64,000 nucleotides of DNA from Pogonophryne albipinna (lineage: Eukaryota; Chordata; Actinopteri; Perciformes; Artedidraconidae), in assembly GCA_028583405.1 (NCBI GenBank), contig CM053248.1, forward strand, positions 23,672,543 through 23,736,542, in the 5' to 3' direction. Within the stretch, counting starts at the first letter, position 1, and every line of letters starts with the position of its first letter. The position numbers were made by a program, and so were the translations under genes. The notes beneath the pieces were generated by a model. The model worked only from the letters and a program-made list of their open reading frames with translations. It made no database searches and had not been told where the DNA came from. Positions 10,918 through 22,036 of the stretch are shown here, piece by piece.

Positions 10918-12466
10918 TGAGAGAGAGAGAGTGACAAGAGCTATATTCAGAGCTCTGCTGCCTTGGCTACACTATTTCATTGTTGCTGTTGTATGATTGG
11001 TATTTAGCGTCTACAGCACCTCCGCTTTTAGGGTTGATGTAGACCCAAACTTCGCCCGGAGGTCCCCCGGTGTTGTTGCGGGAGCTGCTGCACTAGCTAA
11101 CGCTCCACTAGCTGCTGCTCCACTAGCTAACGCTACATTAGCAAAACAAACGCTAATTTCTTTTGCAAAAGGTGCGGCGGGCTTCAAACACGTTCTCTCC
11201 ACTGGTTTCAACCAAGCACTAAATTAGATGTTTTCTAACCAAATAAGGTTGAACTTACACTTCCCCATATTCATTTGTAGGCTAAATAGATTCGAAGATA
11301 GGCTACATGAGCTGAAGCTTGGTTGCTAGGTTACTAGCTGGGTGTTCTCCAATAAGGGGCCGGGGGAAACAAAGTTAGTGATTACTGGTTCCATGTTGAT
11401 TTAATTCAATACAAATTGTTGGGGGGAACTGAAAGGCTATTACCGTACTGGTTACTTTGCAGCCCGGACATTTCCCCCAAAACACATTTAGACACTATCG
11501 CAACACAGAAGTACCTTTCAAATCCGATAATTTTTAAGACCTTCTAAATCATATTTAAGACCTTTTTAAGGCCTTAAATTCAGATTATCAAATGTAAGAC
11601 TTTTTAAGACTTGTTAAGACCCCGTGGGAACCCTGATTGTAACTTTTTTAATTGTCTGAACTTCTCCCACCTCTGACAATAAATCCTGAGTGGTTACCAA
11701 AAAACAACCCTGCTCTGAAGGTTATTTTCATTTTACAAATCCTGCACTCAGCTTTGCTTTCTCCAATATCATTGAAAAGCAGCCAGATGCTGCTTATTTT
11801 TTCGGTTTTCGCTCATTTCTTGACTTTTTGCGACGCGCTTGCATTTAAATCCGGCTCCCCGTCTTCCCGTCGCTCTGTGCAGCTGGCCTGTACCACTACA
11901 CATGCTGTGCCCCCCACCCTTCTTTCACATAATGGTATGATCCTAGTGTGTCCTCGCATATGATTGGCCGCATGGTGGCCCAGCTAAATAAAGACCCGCC
12001 CCTGCCTGCAAGGATTCTCAGCAAGAGTAGGAGCGGCTGAAGATTCTGCTTTCCCCGACGGGAGTCTGCTCTTCTAACGGCAGCTCGCGATCAGCGTGTT
12101 GGAGACCTCTGAATTAAAGTATCAAGTCACCTCAAGTCAGAAGGCTCAAGTCCAAGTCAAGTCCCGAGTCATTGGTGTTCAAGTCCAAGTCGAGTCGCAA
12201 GTGTTTTGTGATTTTGTTAAGTCGAGTCTCAAGTCATCAAATTTGTGACTCGAGTCTGACTCGAGTCCAAGTCATGTGACTCGAGTCCACACCTCTGGTA
12301 ATTTGTGGCACAATTCAAACGGGATCGAAATATAATCTTTCTCTCTCCATTGACTTCAATACATATTTTTTCCGAAATAAGGTCCCATGGAGCTCCCCCG
12401 GAAGGGGAGGGACTTCGCCACTCTATATGATTCATATCAAAAAGGTTGCTGACCCCTGATTTAGAC

Positions 12467-14748
12467 AAAGGAGTTTGTTATATCAACAAGGGAGAAAACA
12501 ATCAGTGAAAGGGTCAAGAAGACAATGGAACAGGTGCAGGAAATGAAAGTAAATTGAGGGCAAAAGACAAGTGTCAGGAATGAGCACTCTAAACCACTCG
12601 TTTTGTCTCAAGTATGACGTGCTCTAGTACTGAAGTATATCTATTTCTAATTTGTTAAGCTGAATTTCAGACGTGCGAGTTGAATAGAAATTATCATCAC
12701 ATTTTCCTCCACTACACTCCTCAAAGACAGTTTAATATAGAACCATCCAAATAGTCAGCCTCTTATTAGACAGACAAGCAGTATGATTCAGCACGATCTC
12801 AACTAGACCTTGGACAATGACATAATACGTTTTGTTATGACTAAGAAGTAAACGTTTATTTTCTAGGCATTAGTCTGATCAGAGTTCTTTGATGACATTC
12901 TTTAAATCACAAATAACAATAAGGAAGAGTGGTCCTGCACGTTGTTTGGTCCATCAATGTGCTTTACATGCTTAACTGTGCACATAACACAACGCTCATG
13001 CAGTAATAAAACATTCATCATTTGAGTATAATCTAAACTAAGGACGCACACCATTTTGGATGAATGCAAAAGAGGCTATGCTGGAATGAAATCCTTGATA
13101 TTGATCTAACAGACCAAACACAGGGATAACAGCTGAAAGAAAATATAAGGGTTAATCCAATTCATCACACACACATTGTGTATTCACTCTTTTAATCTAA
13201 TTTTTAAATCTTATAAAATGAGAAGTATCAGGTTCAACTATTGAAGTACAATGACGTTGGGAATGCCAAGTTTATCCTCATATGCACTTAAGCAAATGCA
13301 AAGGCTGTTTTGGTGGAATTTTGATAACTTAAAGTGGACTTTGATGTGAATAATACCATTACCTTTTTACTAGTTTATAACAATGCGTGTGTGTGTCATT
13401 TGTCAGTGTTTGGCCTGAGGATAGTGTTCGTAAATGTTTTTTACACCCTGACCATGATTAACAACACTGCCAATAGACAGTTTATTTATACAACAGATTT
13501 CATTCCAAGGACTGTACTTTACAGAAAAGCAAAGACTACAGTATGTACACTTGCATGCATGCAGCACTAACAAGCAATTAACTGATAACGATCACATGCA
13601 AATGAAACACTCAACCACAATGACACATGGCTAATTAAAAGCACAGGAGAGAGAATTAATCTTTGTAGTCTGTTTACAGGATTACTAAATATTAATTTCT
13701 CTTTTAAGCAGGTGTTTTAGCACTTTTGCATCAAATGTATACAGTAAATCCATCTTAAATAAACAACACCAAATCAAGAAAACACAATACTCACAGGGAC
13801 TTTGCAGAAAACATAGAAAATAGAAATAGATTTGACTTATCTAACAGTCCCTTTGACTCCATTTAAATTGTGTGGCTTCAGTAATGGCGGTGAATGGTAA
13901 ACCCAAATCAAAGCCTCAAAGGGCCCAGCTGCTACGTGCATATTTTTGTGCAGCCTGTGGTGGGAATTGATTAATATAGAAGGGCTATTATCCATCTGTG
14001 CATTATGCATTCATTAACATATCTATCTACTCTACTGCCCAATCTTGTGGGAATGATGTTCACGCGGACGGTTCTGCAGTTTACGACTTGCGACAAAGTG
14101 CCAACGCTCAAGGCCAATGGGGGTAGCTGAGTGACGTTTATAAAATGCAGCCAAAAATAGGGTTGGACTGGTAATGTCATTAATACGCTTGATTGAGGCA
14201 GAGGTTTGTAGCACCAGAGTTGGCATGTTTTTTTTCGTACCTCGCCAAGAAAGTTATGCTCAATTTAATTGTCTGTCAGCGCGATTATGGAATAAATACT
14301 GGTCCTATTTTTAAATAATTGAATGGAAGGCTGGGGCATGACCCAAAGAAGACCCAATACAAATGTGGAGGACAGCCGAATTATGCGGCAGATTTGTGGT
14401 TTTGTAAAAAAAATCCTGACCGGGAAAAATAAGTTGAACTCTTCTTCAAGTCGACACAAGAACTCAGAAATAGCCATCGACCTGTTCTTAAATGCTCTGA
14501 ACAATACAATGTCACACATCTTCCGTCTACATCCAAGTTGATTCCCTTAAACCCGATGGACACACCAATGTTGCACTAACAACTTCCTATCTATATAATG
14601 GAGGACTGGGCTGTCCGAGTGTTATCTACTTAAAATTGTTACCACATTGACGATATAGTTGGTTAAGACAAGTTTTAGTTAACTTACTTCGAAGTATAGA
14701 TTCAGATTCTTGTTTCCAGTGTGGCAGTGTTAGTTGGAAATAAATGGT
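12467..14748. other. Gene-free sequence right of the transposon stack
   Basis: Mostly unique AT-rich DNA. Upstream parts of the LINE interrupted by the two hAT copies should lie just right of 12466, but I cannot recognise coding there. Frames at 13971-14226 and 14265-14563 overlap on both strands and show no domain. Confidence 0.45.
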
Positions 14749-14752
14749 TTAA

Positions 14753-15000
14753 CCCTCCTGTTGTCTTCGGGTCAAATCTGACCGATTTACTACTTTCATC
14801 AATCATAACTTTTTTGTTTGACATTCGATTGCATTAAGGCTTTATGATATCCTTCACAGTAGACATTTGAACATGGAAAATTGCTGATCACCACTTTCAT
14901 TGAATTTTGGATGATTTAGTCAACTTTGTAACACCCATGGTGTTCCCGGTCAAAAATGACCGCCATAAAGAAAAGGAATTAGTAACCATCCGGATCAGAT

Positions 15001-15097
<97 letters not shown>

Positions 15098-15475
15098 TAG
15101 ATGTGCTCCCCCCTGCCTTATGTGCCCATCCCCCCATGTGAATCACACCTGGTACACACAGAACAATTTGACACATTTACCGCTCTTACAGTTTGTGCCC
15201 ATCCCCCCACATGGATCACACCCATAGACTGTATCATAGACTGATCACACCTGGCACACGCAATACATGTTCAGTGTCTATTCTTTGTATATTTACTGCA
15301 GTTTTTTCATGTATACCAGCAGTCTGAAACAATATTTACAGTTTGAAAGGGTGTTAAATGAAATGTGGTGATGACTAATGGTTTTTGTGTTAATGTAACA
15401 GCAGTTAAAACAGGACCGGTCAAATTTGACCGCGAACACCAACGTAAGGGGGGGAAAACGAAGACAATAGGAGGG
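14753..15475. mobile_element. MITE with TTAA-side insertion (piggyBac-like)
   Basis: Termini ccctcctgttgtcttcg (14753-14769) and cgaagacaataggaggg (15459-15475) match inverted over 17 bases with one mismatch. TTAA lies directly outside the left end (14749-14752). The right flank reads TTGA (15476-15479), one change from TTAA. TTAA target duplications are typical of piggyBac-type elements. The body contains three GGTCA-4-TGACC inverted pairs, at about 14770, 14949 and 15418, and a (CA)46 tract. No transposase is present. Confidence 0.7.
15004..15095. repeat. (AC)46 microsatellite inside the MITE
   Basis: 92 bases of uninterrupted AC dinucleotide. The long open frames over it, in both directions, are artefacts of the repeat (CVCV/TH-type). 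Confidence 0.98.
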
Positions 15476-16376
15476 TTGAAGAAACTCTTTTCTGGAGACT
15501 TAGATCATCCCTTGACTTTTCCTTTTGCGTCACTATTAGTTTGACATTTTTGGAAATGTTGAATACACATTCATATTAATATTAGATCCTAAAGAATGAA
15601 TTGTAATAAGGTCATTGATACCCTGGCCTTTCATCTAGAGTTGAGTTGAGTTTTCTTCAGTTCAGGACCAAAACCCTGCAAACCCAGTGACCCATCTGCC
15701 TCAGTTGTACTTTGTCTTTATTGCTGAAGTGTTTGCATGATAATCTGGTAAAATAAACTAGTGACATGCAAACATTGCTCCTGGTAAAATGATTAGTGTG
15801 GATATGTTAGCATGCTAAGGTTAGCATTTAGCTCAAAGCCTGCTATGTCTAAGTATAGACGCAATGAGTCTCTGGTGTGACTTCAGACTAGAACCTCAGT
15901 CCAAAATAACTGGAGGGGTAATCACTACCTAGTGTGACTGCACTGTTAAAGTTTGCCACATCAAGAGGGTTTCTTTTTCTCTGCAATCATGCACATATTG
16001 TGACGGTTGCCCTACATGTGACTACTGTATGAGGAGGACATATAGCCACACAAAGGCTTAGAAAGAAAAAAAACCTCTGTGGAAATACAAGAAAGGAATG
16101 TTGTTCTAAAAAGATTAACTTAGAAAAGCTGCCCTGTGAATTCTTAACTCATTTAGGTGAAGCCTCATATAAGCCACAAATGTATTAAAAAACACATTTC
16201 TTTCACAGGACTCTGGATTCTGTTGTGATCTGGAAAGAGAAAGTTTCATGGCCAGCTTTGACAGAGGTCACTGCGAGCAGAAACTCTTCCAATGACATGT
16301 AAGTATAACATTTACACATCCTTGAAAGAATACAAGTGCCTAATCACTTTATTCACCTTAATGTAACCTTAACCAT
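15476..16376. other. Gene-free unique sequence
   Basis: About 0.9 kb between two transposons. No ORF or repeat family recognised. Confidence 0.5.
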
Positions 16377-16822
16377 ACTATAGTATAAAGCTAAATATGG
16401 TGCAAAATGCGAGAGCGTGTAAAACCTGATGTGAGCACTTGCAGAAAAAAAATCTGAGCTTGTGTGCATACATTTACACTTGTATAAAATATCCACGTAT
16501 CTGTGAACCAAATTTGAAGTCACAGAAGAAGAAACAAAGTTGTGTAGCTTGTAGAAAAAAAATGAACTTAGTGATGAAATGTTCACTTGCAGAAAAACAT
16601 ATTTAAAAAAAATATATTTTCCATTACAACTGCAACTTGGTTAATACAACCTCTCAAATCAGTCATTACAACTTCACGAATCTGCGGCCTTGACTTTTGC
16701 TACACTTCTTGCGATGAATGTGTCGCAAAAGTAATTTTCACCTGTAGATGTGGGGGGAGGGAGGGGGGTTGGAGCGAAGGGGCGGAGCTATCAGAACGAC
16801 GAGGCTCGGGTCAGTAACACAC

Positions 16823-17386
16823 TGGCCGTTTCTCAATCTCGAGGATACTGGCTTCCAAGCCAATATTTCAAGGATGCTACGTCATCGAGTGCCGCCGAAG
16901 TACTGTTCCAATCTCCAGCATACTTGGTATTCCACCGAGGCCGCGTCCTTGGTTTGGGGGAAATTTCGAGGCTGCACATGAGTAGACTTTGCGTCCTTAA
17001 AATCCCCACAATGCTTTGCGCACGGACCAATTTCAAAAACCCTTGCGGAGAATGGCTGAACCGATGCAGCACACATTTAAATGTAAGTATAGTGGCGTAG
17101 AACATGTGTTGGTAAATATGTGACTTTGTTACATTTGTTTGTTATCACCAAAAATGTGTTCCGTGAAAGTAAAGCAAGTTCATAATTAGATAGACATCGT
17201 GAGGTATTTATTTTCGGTACAGTTTATGTTCAAACTGTTAGAGAGAGTGGCACACTTGTTAGCCTGTTCCATTCTTCTTCGTTTTCCGAAGCCGTGGCTT
17301 GGAAGCATACTTGCTTCGTTTCTGAAGGAAGTGACTTGGAAGTACGCGACTACCAAGACAGCATCCTCGAGATTGAGAAACGGCCA
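16823..17386. mobile_element. 564-bp MITE with perfect 24-bp inverted termini
   Basis: Terminal repeats start tggccgtttctcaatctcg at 16823-16846 and mirror exactly at 17363-17386. The flanks are cac (16820-16822) and cag (17387-17389). The other arm of the host foldback, near 18345-18358, shows the uninterrupted sequence (cacacagtcacag on the minus strand). The duplication is therefore 3 bp with one later change. Three-base duplications are typical of PIF/Harbinger-type elements. No transposase is present; frames across it overlap in both directions. Confidence 0.82.
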
Positions 17387-17443
17387 CAGTCACAGCCATA
17401 GTCAGGTCGAACCGGATGACTGCGGGGCTAACGGTCCGTGGGT

Positions 17444-17493
17444 GTTTCTCAATCGCGAGGATGCTGGCTTGGTAGTCACGTACTTCCAAGTCA

Positions 17494-17498
<5 letters not shown>
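17444..17498. mobile_element. Truncated second copy of the same MITE
   Basis: gtttctcaatcgcgaggatgctgg and the following cttggtagtcacgtacttcc correspond to the reverse complement of the right end of the 16823-17386 element. Similarity stops at the AT repeat at 17499. The uninterrupted right arm of the foldback lacks this sequence, so it is a separate insertion into the left arm. Confidence 0.7.

Positions 17499-17532
<34 letters not shown>
17499..17532. repeat. (AT)n microsatellite
   Basis: About 17 AT units at the broken edge of the truncated MITE copy. Confidence 0.95.
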
Positions 17533-17533
<1 letters not shown>

Positions 17534-18820
17534 GTAAAGTACCATGTGTACAAACAATATAACTTATTCTCTTCTGTTGAACATGTTGGATTGTGTATTG
17601 TCTGAGTCAGGGTCCTTTTTATTTTTCTGTAACTTTGGAAGTTGTGTTACCAATGCTTACTGTTTATTTGATATCAATTTGGTAATACAATTAATAAAAA
17701 CAACAAGGTTTGGGTTCGTTCTTCACATATGACTGACGTTAACGTGTAAGCTCAATAATGAACTCCAGCTCAACCAACCATATTGTAATATCTAAGTTAT
17801 CTTGAAATGTGACATTAATAATTGTAATATACACACATCTTATTGTGAGGTTGATTTCACATACACTACTTCGACATTAGCTTGTCTACATACTCGAGCA
17901 TAACAGATTTAAATTAACCTTAGCGATGGATACAGTTCCTACCTACATAATGAAATATCTCTCTAAGTTACAAGGATCATGACCTTATTTTATCAACCTC
18001 AAACAGAAGCCGTTTGTTCTACAGTATTATCCCACTTAACACTTAACACTTGTCTATTTCGTTTTAACCTTTATATATACAGTCTATGGTTTTAACTTGC
18101 AGGCTACGATTAGCATCGTTAGCACAGATGTATCTACCACTCGCTTACACGCTAACCCAAGCCTTAACATTCATTACGTAGCTGATTAAAATCATAAACA
18201 CATAAAAGTACTCGAATTTCACTTACCGCAAAACCGCATTCATGCACCGTCTGTTTTAACCGCAGAGCGAGTCACAATAGTCCGATATAAGCATGAAGAC
18301 ACGGACCGTTAGCCCCGCAGTCATCCGGTTCGACCTGACTATGGCTGTGACTGTGTGACTGACCCGAGCCTCGTCGTTCTGATAGCTCCGCCCCTTCGCT
18401 CCAACCCTCCTCCCTCCCCCCACATCTACAGGTGAAAATTACTTTTGCGACACATTCATCGCAAGAAGTGTAGCAAAAGTCAAGGCCGCAGATTCGTCGA
18501 TTTATACTGCCACAGAGCAGATTCGTGAAGTTGTAATGACTGATTTGAGAGGTTGTACCAAGTTGCAGTTGTAATGGAAAATATATTTAAAAAATATATA
18601 TTTTTCTGCAAGTGAACATTTCATCACTAAGTACATTTTTTTCTACAAGCTACACAACTTTTTTTCTTCTTCTGTGACTTCAAATTTGGTTCACAGATAC
18701 ATGGATATTTTATACAAGTGTAAATGTATGCACACAAGCTCAGATTTTTTTTCTGCAAGTGCTCACATCAGGTTTTACACGCTCTCGCATTTTGCACCAT
18801 ATCTACCTTCATACTATAGT

Positions 18821-19200
18821 TACCTTGTGCATATATTGTTGTAAAAATGACCATACATTTAGCAGTAACAATCCAACTCTTTATCGCTCGAGCTGAGATT
18901 ATGTCCCACCTGCCTGTTCTATATCTGAGCTGAACATCTCGGAAGATCTGTAATGAATCTTGTAATTGTGTCCCTCAGTAATGGGTGTCCTTCAGAATTG
19001 TCACAGCAACTGAAACATAACATTTGCACTCAAAGCCCTGTACGTCAGGCACGCATGCAATGGCCACTTTTAAAGGGACGAAACCAACATGATCAAATGC
19101 AGACTTGAGTCCTTTTCTGAGGACGACAATTAGGCTGTGGCTAGCTCACTGGATCTGCTTTGTTCTATAGAACAGACTTTTTCTGGAAATCAAGTGCATA
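18821..19200. other. Gene-free unique sequence
   Basis: Short spacer between the foldback and a LINE tail. Nothing recognisable. Confidence 0.5.
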
Positions 19201-19420
19201 TAACAAAGAACTGCTAACAGAGCACTTATATACTAATAAAGGACTGGCTTATCTATAGCCAGTTGAGTAGCACTTGAAATGTTTGGCTCTATGAAACCTG
19301 ATGTACTTATATGATTCTGTTTTCTTCAAGGTTGTGTCTTCCTGGTCGAATGTACTTATTGTAAGTCGCTTTGGATAAAAGCGTCAGCTAAATGCAATGT
19401 AATGTAATGTAATATAACCG
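19201..19420 (+). mobile_element. LINE 3' UTR fragment with shared fish tail
   Basis: Begins taacaaagaactgctaacag and is nearly identical to 35228-35440. It ends gtaagtcgctttggataaaa, then gcgtcagctaaatgcaatg with repeated taatg units. At 35 kb this UTR follows ORF2 C-terminal codons, which identifies it as a LINE 3' end. Here truncation has removed all coding sequence. Confidence 0.82.
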
Positions 19421-20596
19421 ACACCAGCATTTAATCAATAGCAACTTCCTGTATCACTACTTGTGTACATTCATTTCTCAGTTCTAGCAATGCAGTGCTT
19501 GAACATTGTGCGTACTTCCACAGCTTTTGAGTTGCTGAATATTTGTCTGCTACATTTTTCCGACAGAAATATCAGTTTTGAAGCTTCAGTCACATTTGCT
19601 CAGCACACCGAACTTCTAACAAGTCTAAAGAGTTTGTTCATGAGCACTGCTTGCACCACGTTTTATCGACAATTGGACTTTTCTCGAAATGGTATAAAAA
19701 AAACGATCCACACTACCATATGTTAAGAGACTCTTTGGCTGCATTGACATCAGGATACTTCAGGCTCCCAGGATGCCTTTGTCAGCCTACGGCCTATATG
19801 AAGTAGTTATGGTAATTTTATAGGTTCTGTTTGTCCAGCTGTTATTTTAATCAAAATAAATGGAGTGCATTATATTCTGTCTTTCCTTCACTCTCTCCTA
19901 TATGTCTATCGGACTGTACAGCCATAGATTTGTTGGTAGCAATTAAATAATTGCAATCATGAAAAGCAATCCAGCGATTATTGCAAGAAAGCTAATTTAG
20001 CCCTGATCCCCTCTGCTTGTTGTTTGTGATAACAATCACTGCATTGCAAATATTGCTTACAAGGTCAATATATGGGCATAGATATGTCTCATAATTATTT
20101 GTGTGAACATAAAAATAATTTGTGTGTAAATATGTGATTTGTAAATGTAAAACACCATCCACAAATGCATTTAAAAGATTTGCAAACTCACAAATAAATG
20201 TGCAAGTGTAAAAAGGATCTGCAAATACGCTAAATATTTTCACAAATAAAAAAAAGATCTGTGATTATCTCTTTAACATTGACAACTTTCGATCAGGCAT
20301 TTGTGAATTCATTTGGTATTTGCCGACCAAAAATGCGCTTGCGGATCTCAAATCTCTGCTCGTGGATCTCACATTTCTGCTTGTGGATCGTCTTTTTACA
20401 CACACGGAATTTTGAGACATATTTTCCGCCGGTCTCGGCTAAAATCTACTTGTGTCACTCGGTGATTTTCGGAAACCACGTGATGGCCTGCTGATGACGA
20501 CATTTCCGCATGATTTCAAAGTAAGAGCATGATGGTTTGTTTAATGCTCTGTTTTTTTTTTATAATGAACAGCGGAACGTTAGATGCATTCTTTAT
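19421..20596. other. Gene-free sequence with AT-rich internal repetition
   Basis: 20080-20260 contains many variants of acaaat/atttgt with spacing of roughly 12-20 bases, as in some fish non-autonomous repeats. 20320-20400 repeats tcg/gtggatctca motifs. No termini were identified and no gene was seen. Confidence 0.4.
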
Positions 20597-20621
20597 CACC
20601 ATCATCATCATCATCATCATG
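20597..20621. repeat. (CAT)n trinucleotide repeat
   Basis: About eight CAT/ATC units. The histidine run in the overlapping frame is a by-product. Confidence 0.95.
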
Positions 20622-20903
20622 TTATAGTGATACAGTTAGTTTGTGTTAGTTTATTGGTTCAATACAGCATATATCGAGCACTTTCATTGATGTTGAAGTA
20701 CAGGCTATACGCCACTTTCGGGTCCCGGGGGAGCAGCTGGCAGCGAAGCAGCCCAGATAAAACTATTTCTTCATTGTTTGTTGTGTATTCAGTCAAGCGG
20801 GTCAAAGTTACAATGTAAAATTGTAAGTACAATGTAAAGTCCTGTACTCTGCATGTGCCGGTAAAGAGCAATACAATGACAAAACCTTTCCAAACAAAAC
20901 AAC

Positions 20904-21211
20904 TAGTAGGTAGGTAGGCAGGCAGGCAGGCAGGTATAGGTAGACAGACAGGCAGGCAGGTATAGGTAGGCAGACAGGCAGGCAGGTATAGGTAGGCAGA
21001 CAGGCAGACAGACAGACAGATAGATAGACAGACAGATAGATAGACGGACAGATAGATAGACAGACAGATAGATAGACGGACAGACAGATAGACAGACAGA
21101 TAGATAGACGGACAGATAGATAGACAGACAGATAGACAGGTAGATAGATAGACAGACAGATAGACAGACGGACAGATAGATAGATGGATATCATAGATAG
21201 ATACTTCATTC
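20904..21211. repeat. GATA/GACA/GGCA tetranucleotide array (~0.3 kb)
   Basis: Starts as taggtaggcaggcagg, moves to repeated ggcaggtataggtag units, and then to gacagacagatagata with interspersed gacggacagatagata. The higher-order unit of roughly 30 bp (gatagatagacggaca) recurs several times. Long minus-strand frames full of LSIC/YLSV are pure repeat translation and not genes. Confidence 0.97.
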
Positions 21212-21627
21212 ATCCCAAATTGTGAAATGTGTGGAAACAAGTATAAACACAATAACATTAAATACAAATGAAAGCAATAGACAGGAATATATGCATATAT
21301 AGTAGAAAGGACACGATGAATATTATAACATTTAATGTAGCCTTACTATGAAGCAGTGGTGTAGTCTACTTTTTTGCAGTGGGTATACTGTAATAATTGT
21401 ATTCATCCATCCTAGAGCGACGCATCGCGGAGCGACACCTGTCTCGAAGCAACACCTCATGAACACCATCACACTCACTAATGCATAACTAGTCTTGAGA
21501 CTGGTTATGTGTTATCAACATGTCAATGTATTATTATAAGCATTTTTATGTGACTTTTAACTGCCAGTGACATTAACAATAAAAAAATAAAAGAATGAAC
21601 AATGATGGAAAAAGCCCACTTATCTTC
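21212..21627. other. Gene-free sequence
   Basis: AT-rich flank of the tetranucleotide array. Nothing recognisable. Confidence 0.5.
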
Positions 21628-21700
21628 TAGGGTTGAACAATTAATCGACATTTTTATCAAAATCTCAATATGGCCTACTGCAATTTTCAAGTAATATACA
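21628..21700. mobile_element. hAT-type MITE end (TAGGGTTG)
   Basis: tagggttgaacaattaatcg followed by atcaaaatctcaatatggcc. This is the recognisable start of a common fish TAGGG.TG repeat. The paired right end was not identified. The TAGGGCTG-type end at 24143 differs in sequence and flank, so I do not join them. Confidence 0.5.
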
Positions 21701-22036
21701 ATAAATATGGTCATACTACAGATGTCCTGGCCCACACATCATATTCTACACTTAAAAAAACATCTTTGTTTCGCATAGATCTGCACAAATATCACACAAT
21801 AATCATTTTAAACATATTTTTCAATGCATTAGATATTTATTCAAACTTGTTCAGCCCTATTATCTTCCATACATCATTGTCAAACTATGTACTGTATCAG
21901 CTTAAATTAACAAGCAAACATCCTTGAAGTGCTACGAGAAATTAGCTTCAAACAAGAAACAAATTAACAAATAAGCTTCACCTCAATAAATGAGGGTTGA
22001 AAAAGCACTCAACATGTCCATACTGGGTTCACTGTG

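Larger units (their letters stand above)
10219..11635. mobile_element. CAGGGTTCC-terminated DNA element (1.4 kb)
   Basis: Termini cagggttcctgcagg at 10219 and gtgggaaccctg at 11624-11635, with attgta on both sides (10213-10218, 11636-11641) as the likely target duplication. Both ends contain repeated taagac/ttaagac motifs (10249-10290, 11535-11625) in mirrored arrangement. A plus/minus overlapping frame at 11000-11220 is driven by short gctaacgct/gctgctgct repeats and is not a gene. The element sits inside the CAGAGGTG element and itself contains the MITE at 10491-10854. Confidence 0.75.
9641..12297. mobile_element. hAT-like element with CAGAGGTG ends (2.66 kb with insertions)
   Basis: Exact 8-bp target duplication gtaatttg at 9633-9640 and 12298-12305, with termini cagaggtgggacc at 9641 and gtccacacctctg at 12285-12297. 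Both subterminal regions are dense in aagtc/gactt repeats (caagtcaagtctcaagtc near 9660-9790; the same motif near 12120-12290). These are characteristic of this fish repeat family and could be transposase-binding arrays. The middle is occupied by the CAGGGTTCC element at 10219-11635. The sequence 11640-12110 is unique to this copy and has no recognisable transposase. Confidence 0.85.
9096..12424. mobile_element. THAP-bearing DNA transposon remnant (ISL2EU- or P-like), interrupted
   Basis: Inverted ends agagtggcgaagtc at 9096 and gacttcgccactct at 12411-12424 are each followed inward by ccatgggaccttatttcgg. They are flanked by AT (9094-9095, 12425-12426), consistent with a 2-bp AT target duplication. 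Removing the insertion at 9641-12297 plus one target duplication copy leaves a body of about 0.66 kb. The body carries the start of a THAP-domain ORF at 9429-9542. THAP domains with AT duplications are associated with ISL2EU-type elements as I recall them, while P elements also carry THAP domains but make 8-bp duplications. The family assignment is therefore inference. No catalytic domain is present. Confidence 0.6.
7758..12458. mobile_element. hAT-superfamily element, copy 2, expanded to 4.7 kb by nested insertions
   Basis: Same family as copy 1 but in the opposite orientation. Termini are caggggtcggcaaccc at 7758 and aggttgctgacccctg at 12443-12458. The exact 8-bp target duplication atttagac is at 7750-7757 and 12459-12466. 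Its left end (7758-8021) matches the reverse complement of 7380-7678. Its right end (ttgatatga region, about 12430-12458) matches the left end of copy 1. Nearly all the interior is later insertions: a LINE 3' fragment, a THAP-type transposon, a CAGAGGTG element, a CAGGGTTCC element, and a TAGGGCTG MITE with a GT tract. No hAT transposase remains. Confidence 0.9.
16377..18820. mobile_element. Foldback DNA element with ~0.5-kb inverted arms
   Basis: The left arm (16377-16822 plus 17387-17444) and the right arm (about 18291-18820) are reverse complements over roughly 500 bp with high identity. For example gcaaaatgcgagagcgtgtaa on the left matches tacacgctctcgcattttgc on the right. Also ggggcggagctatcagaacg on the left matches cgttctgatagctccgcccc on the right. 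The ends read actatagtataaag and ctt.atactatagt. I could not find a clean target duplication, so the exact limits are approximate. The unpaired centre (17533-18290) has no transposase. Long-TIR foldbacks occur in several superfamilies, so none is assigned. Confidence 0.8.

Noticed and set aside
10997..11227. Alanine-rich frames on both strands
   Set aside because: Both come from short gctaacgct/gctgctgct repeats inside a transposon; strand-symmetric openness argues against coding.
14897..15176. Minus-strand Cys-Val frames
   Set aside because: Translation of the (AC)46 tract in the MITE.
14770..15432. Estrogen response elements (GGTCAnnnTGACC)
   Set aside because: The spacer is four bases in all three pairs, not three; they fit transposon-internal repeats better.
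20659..21267. 202- and 133-codon minus-strand frames rich in LSIC/YLSV
   Set aside because: Direct translation of the GATA/GACA tetranucleotide array.
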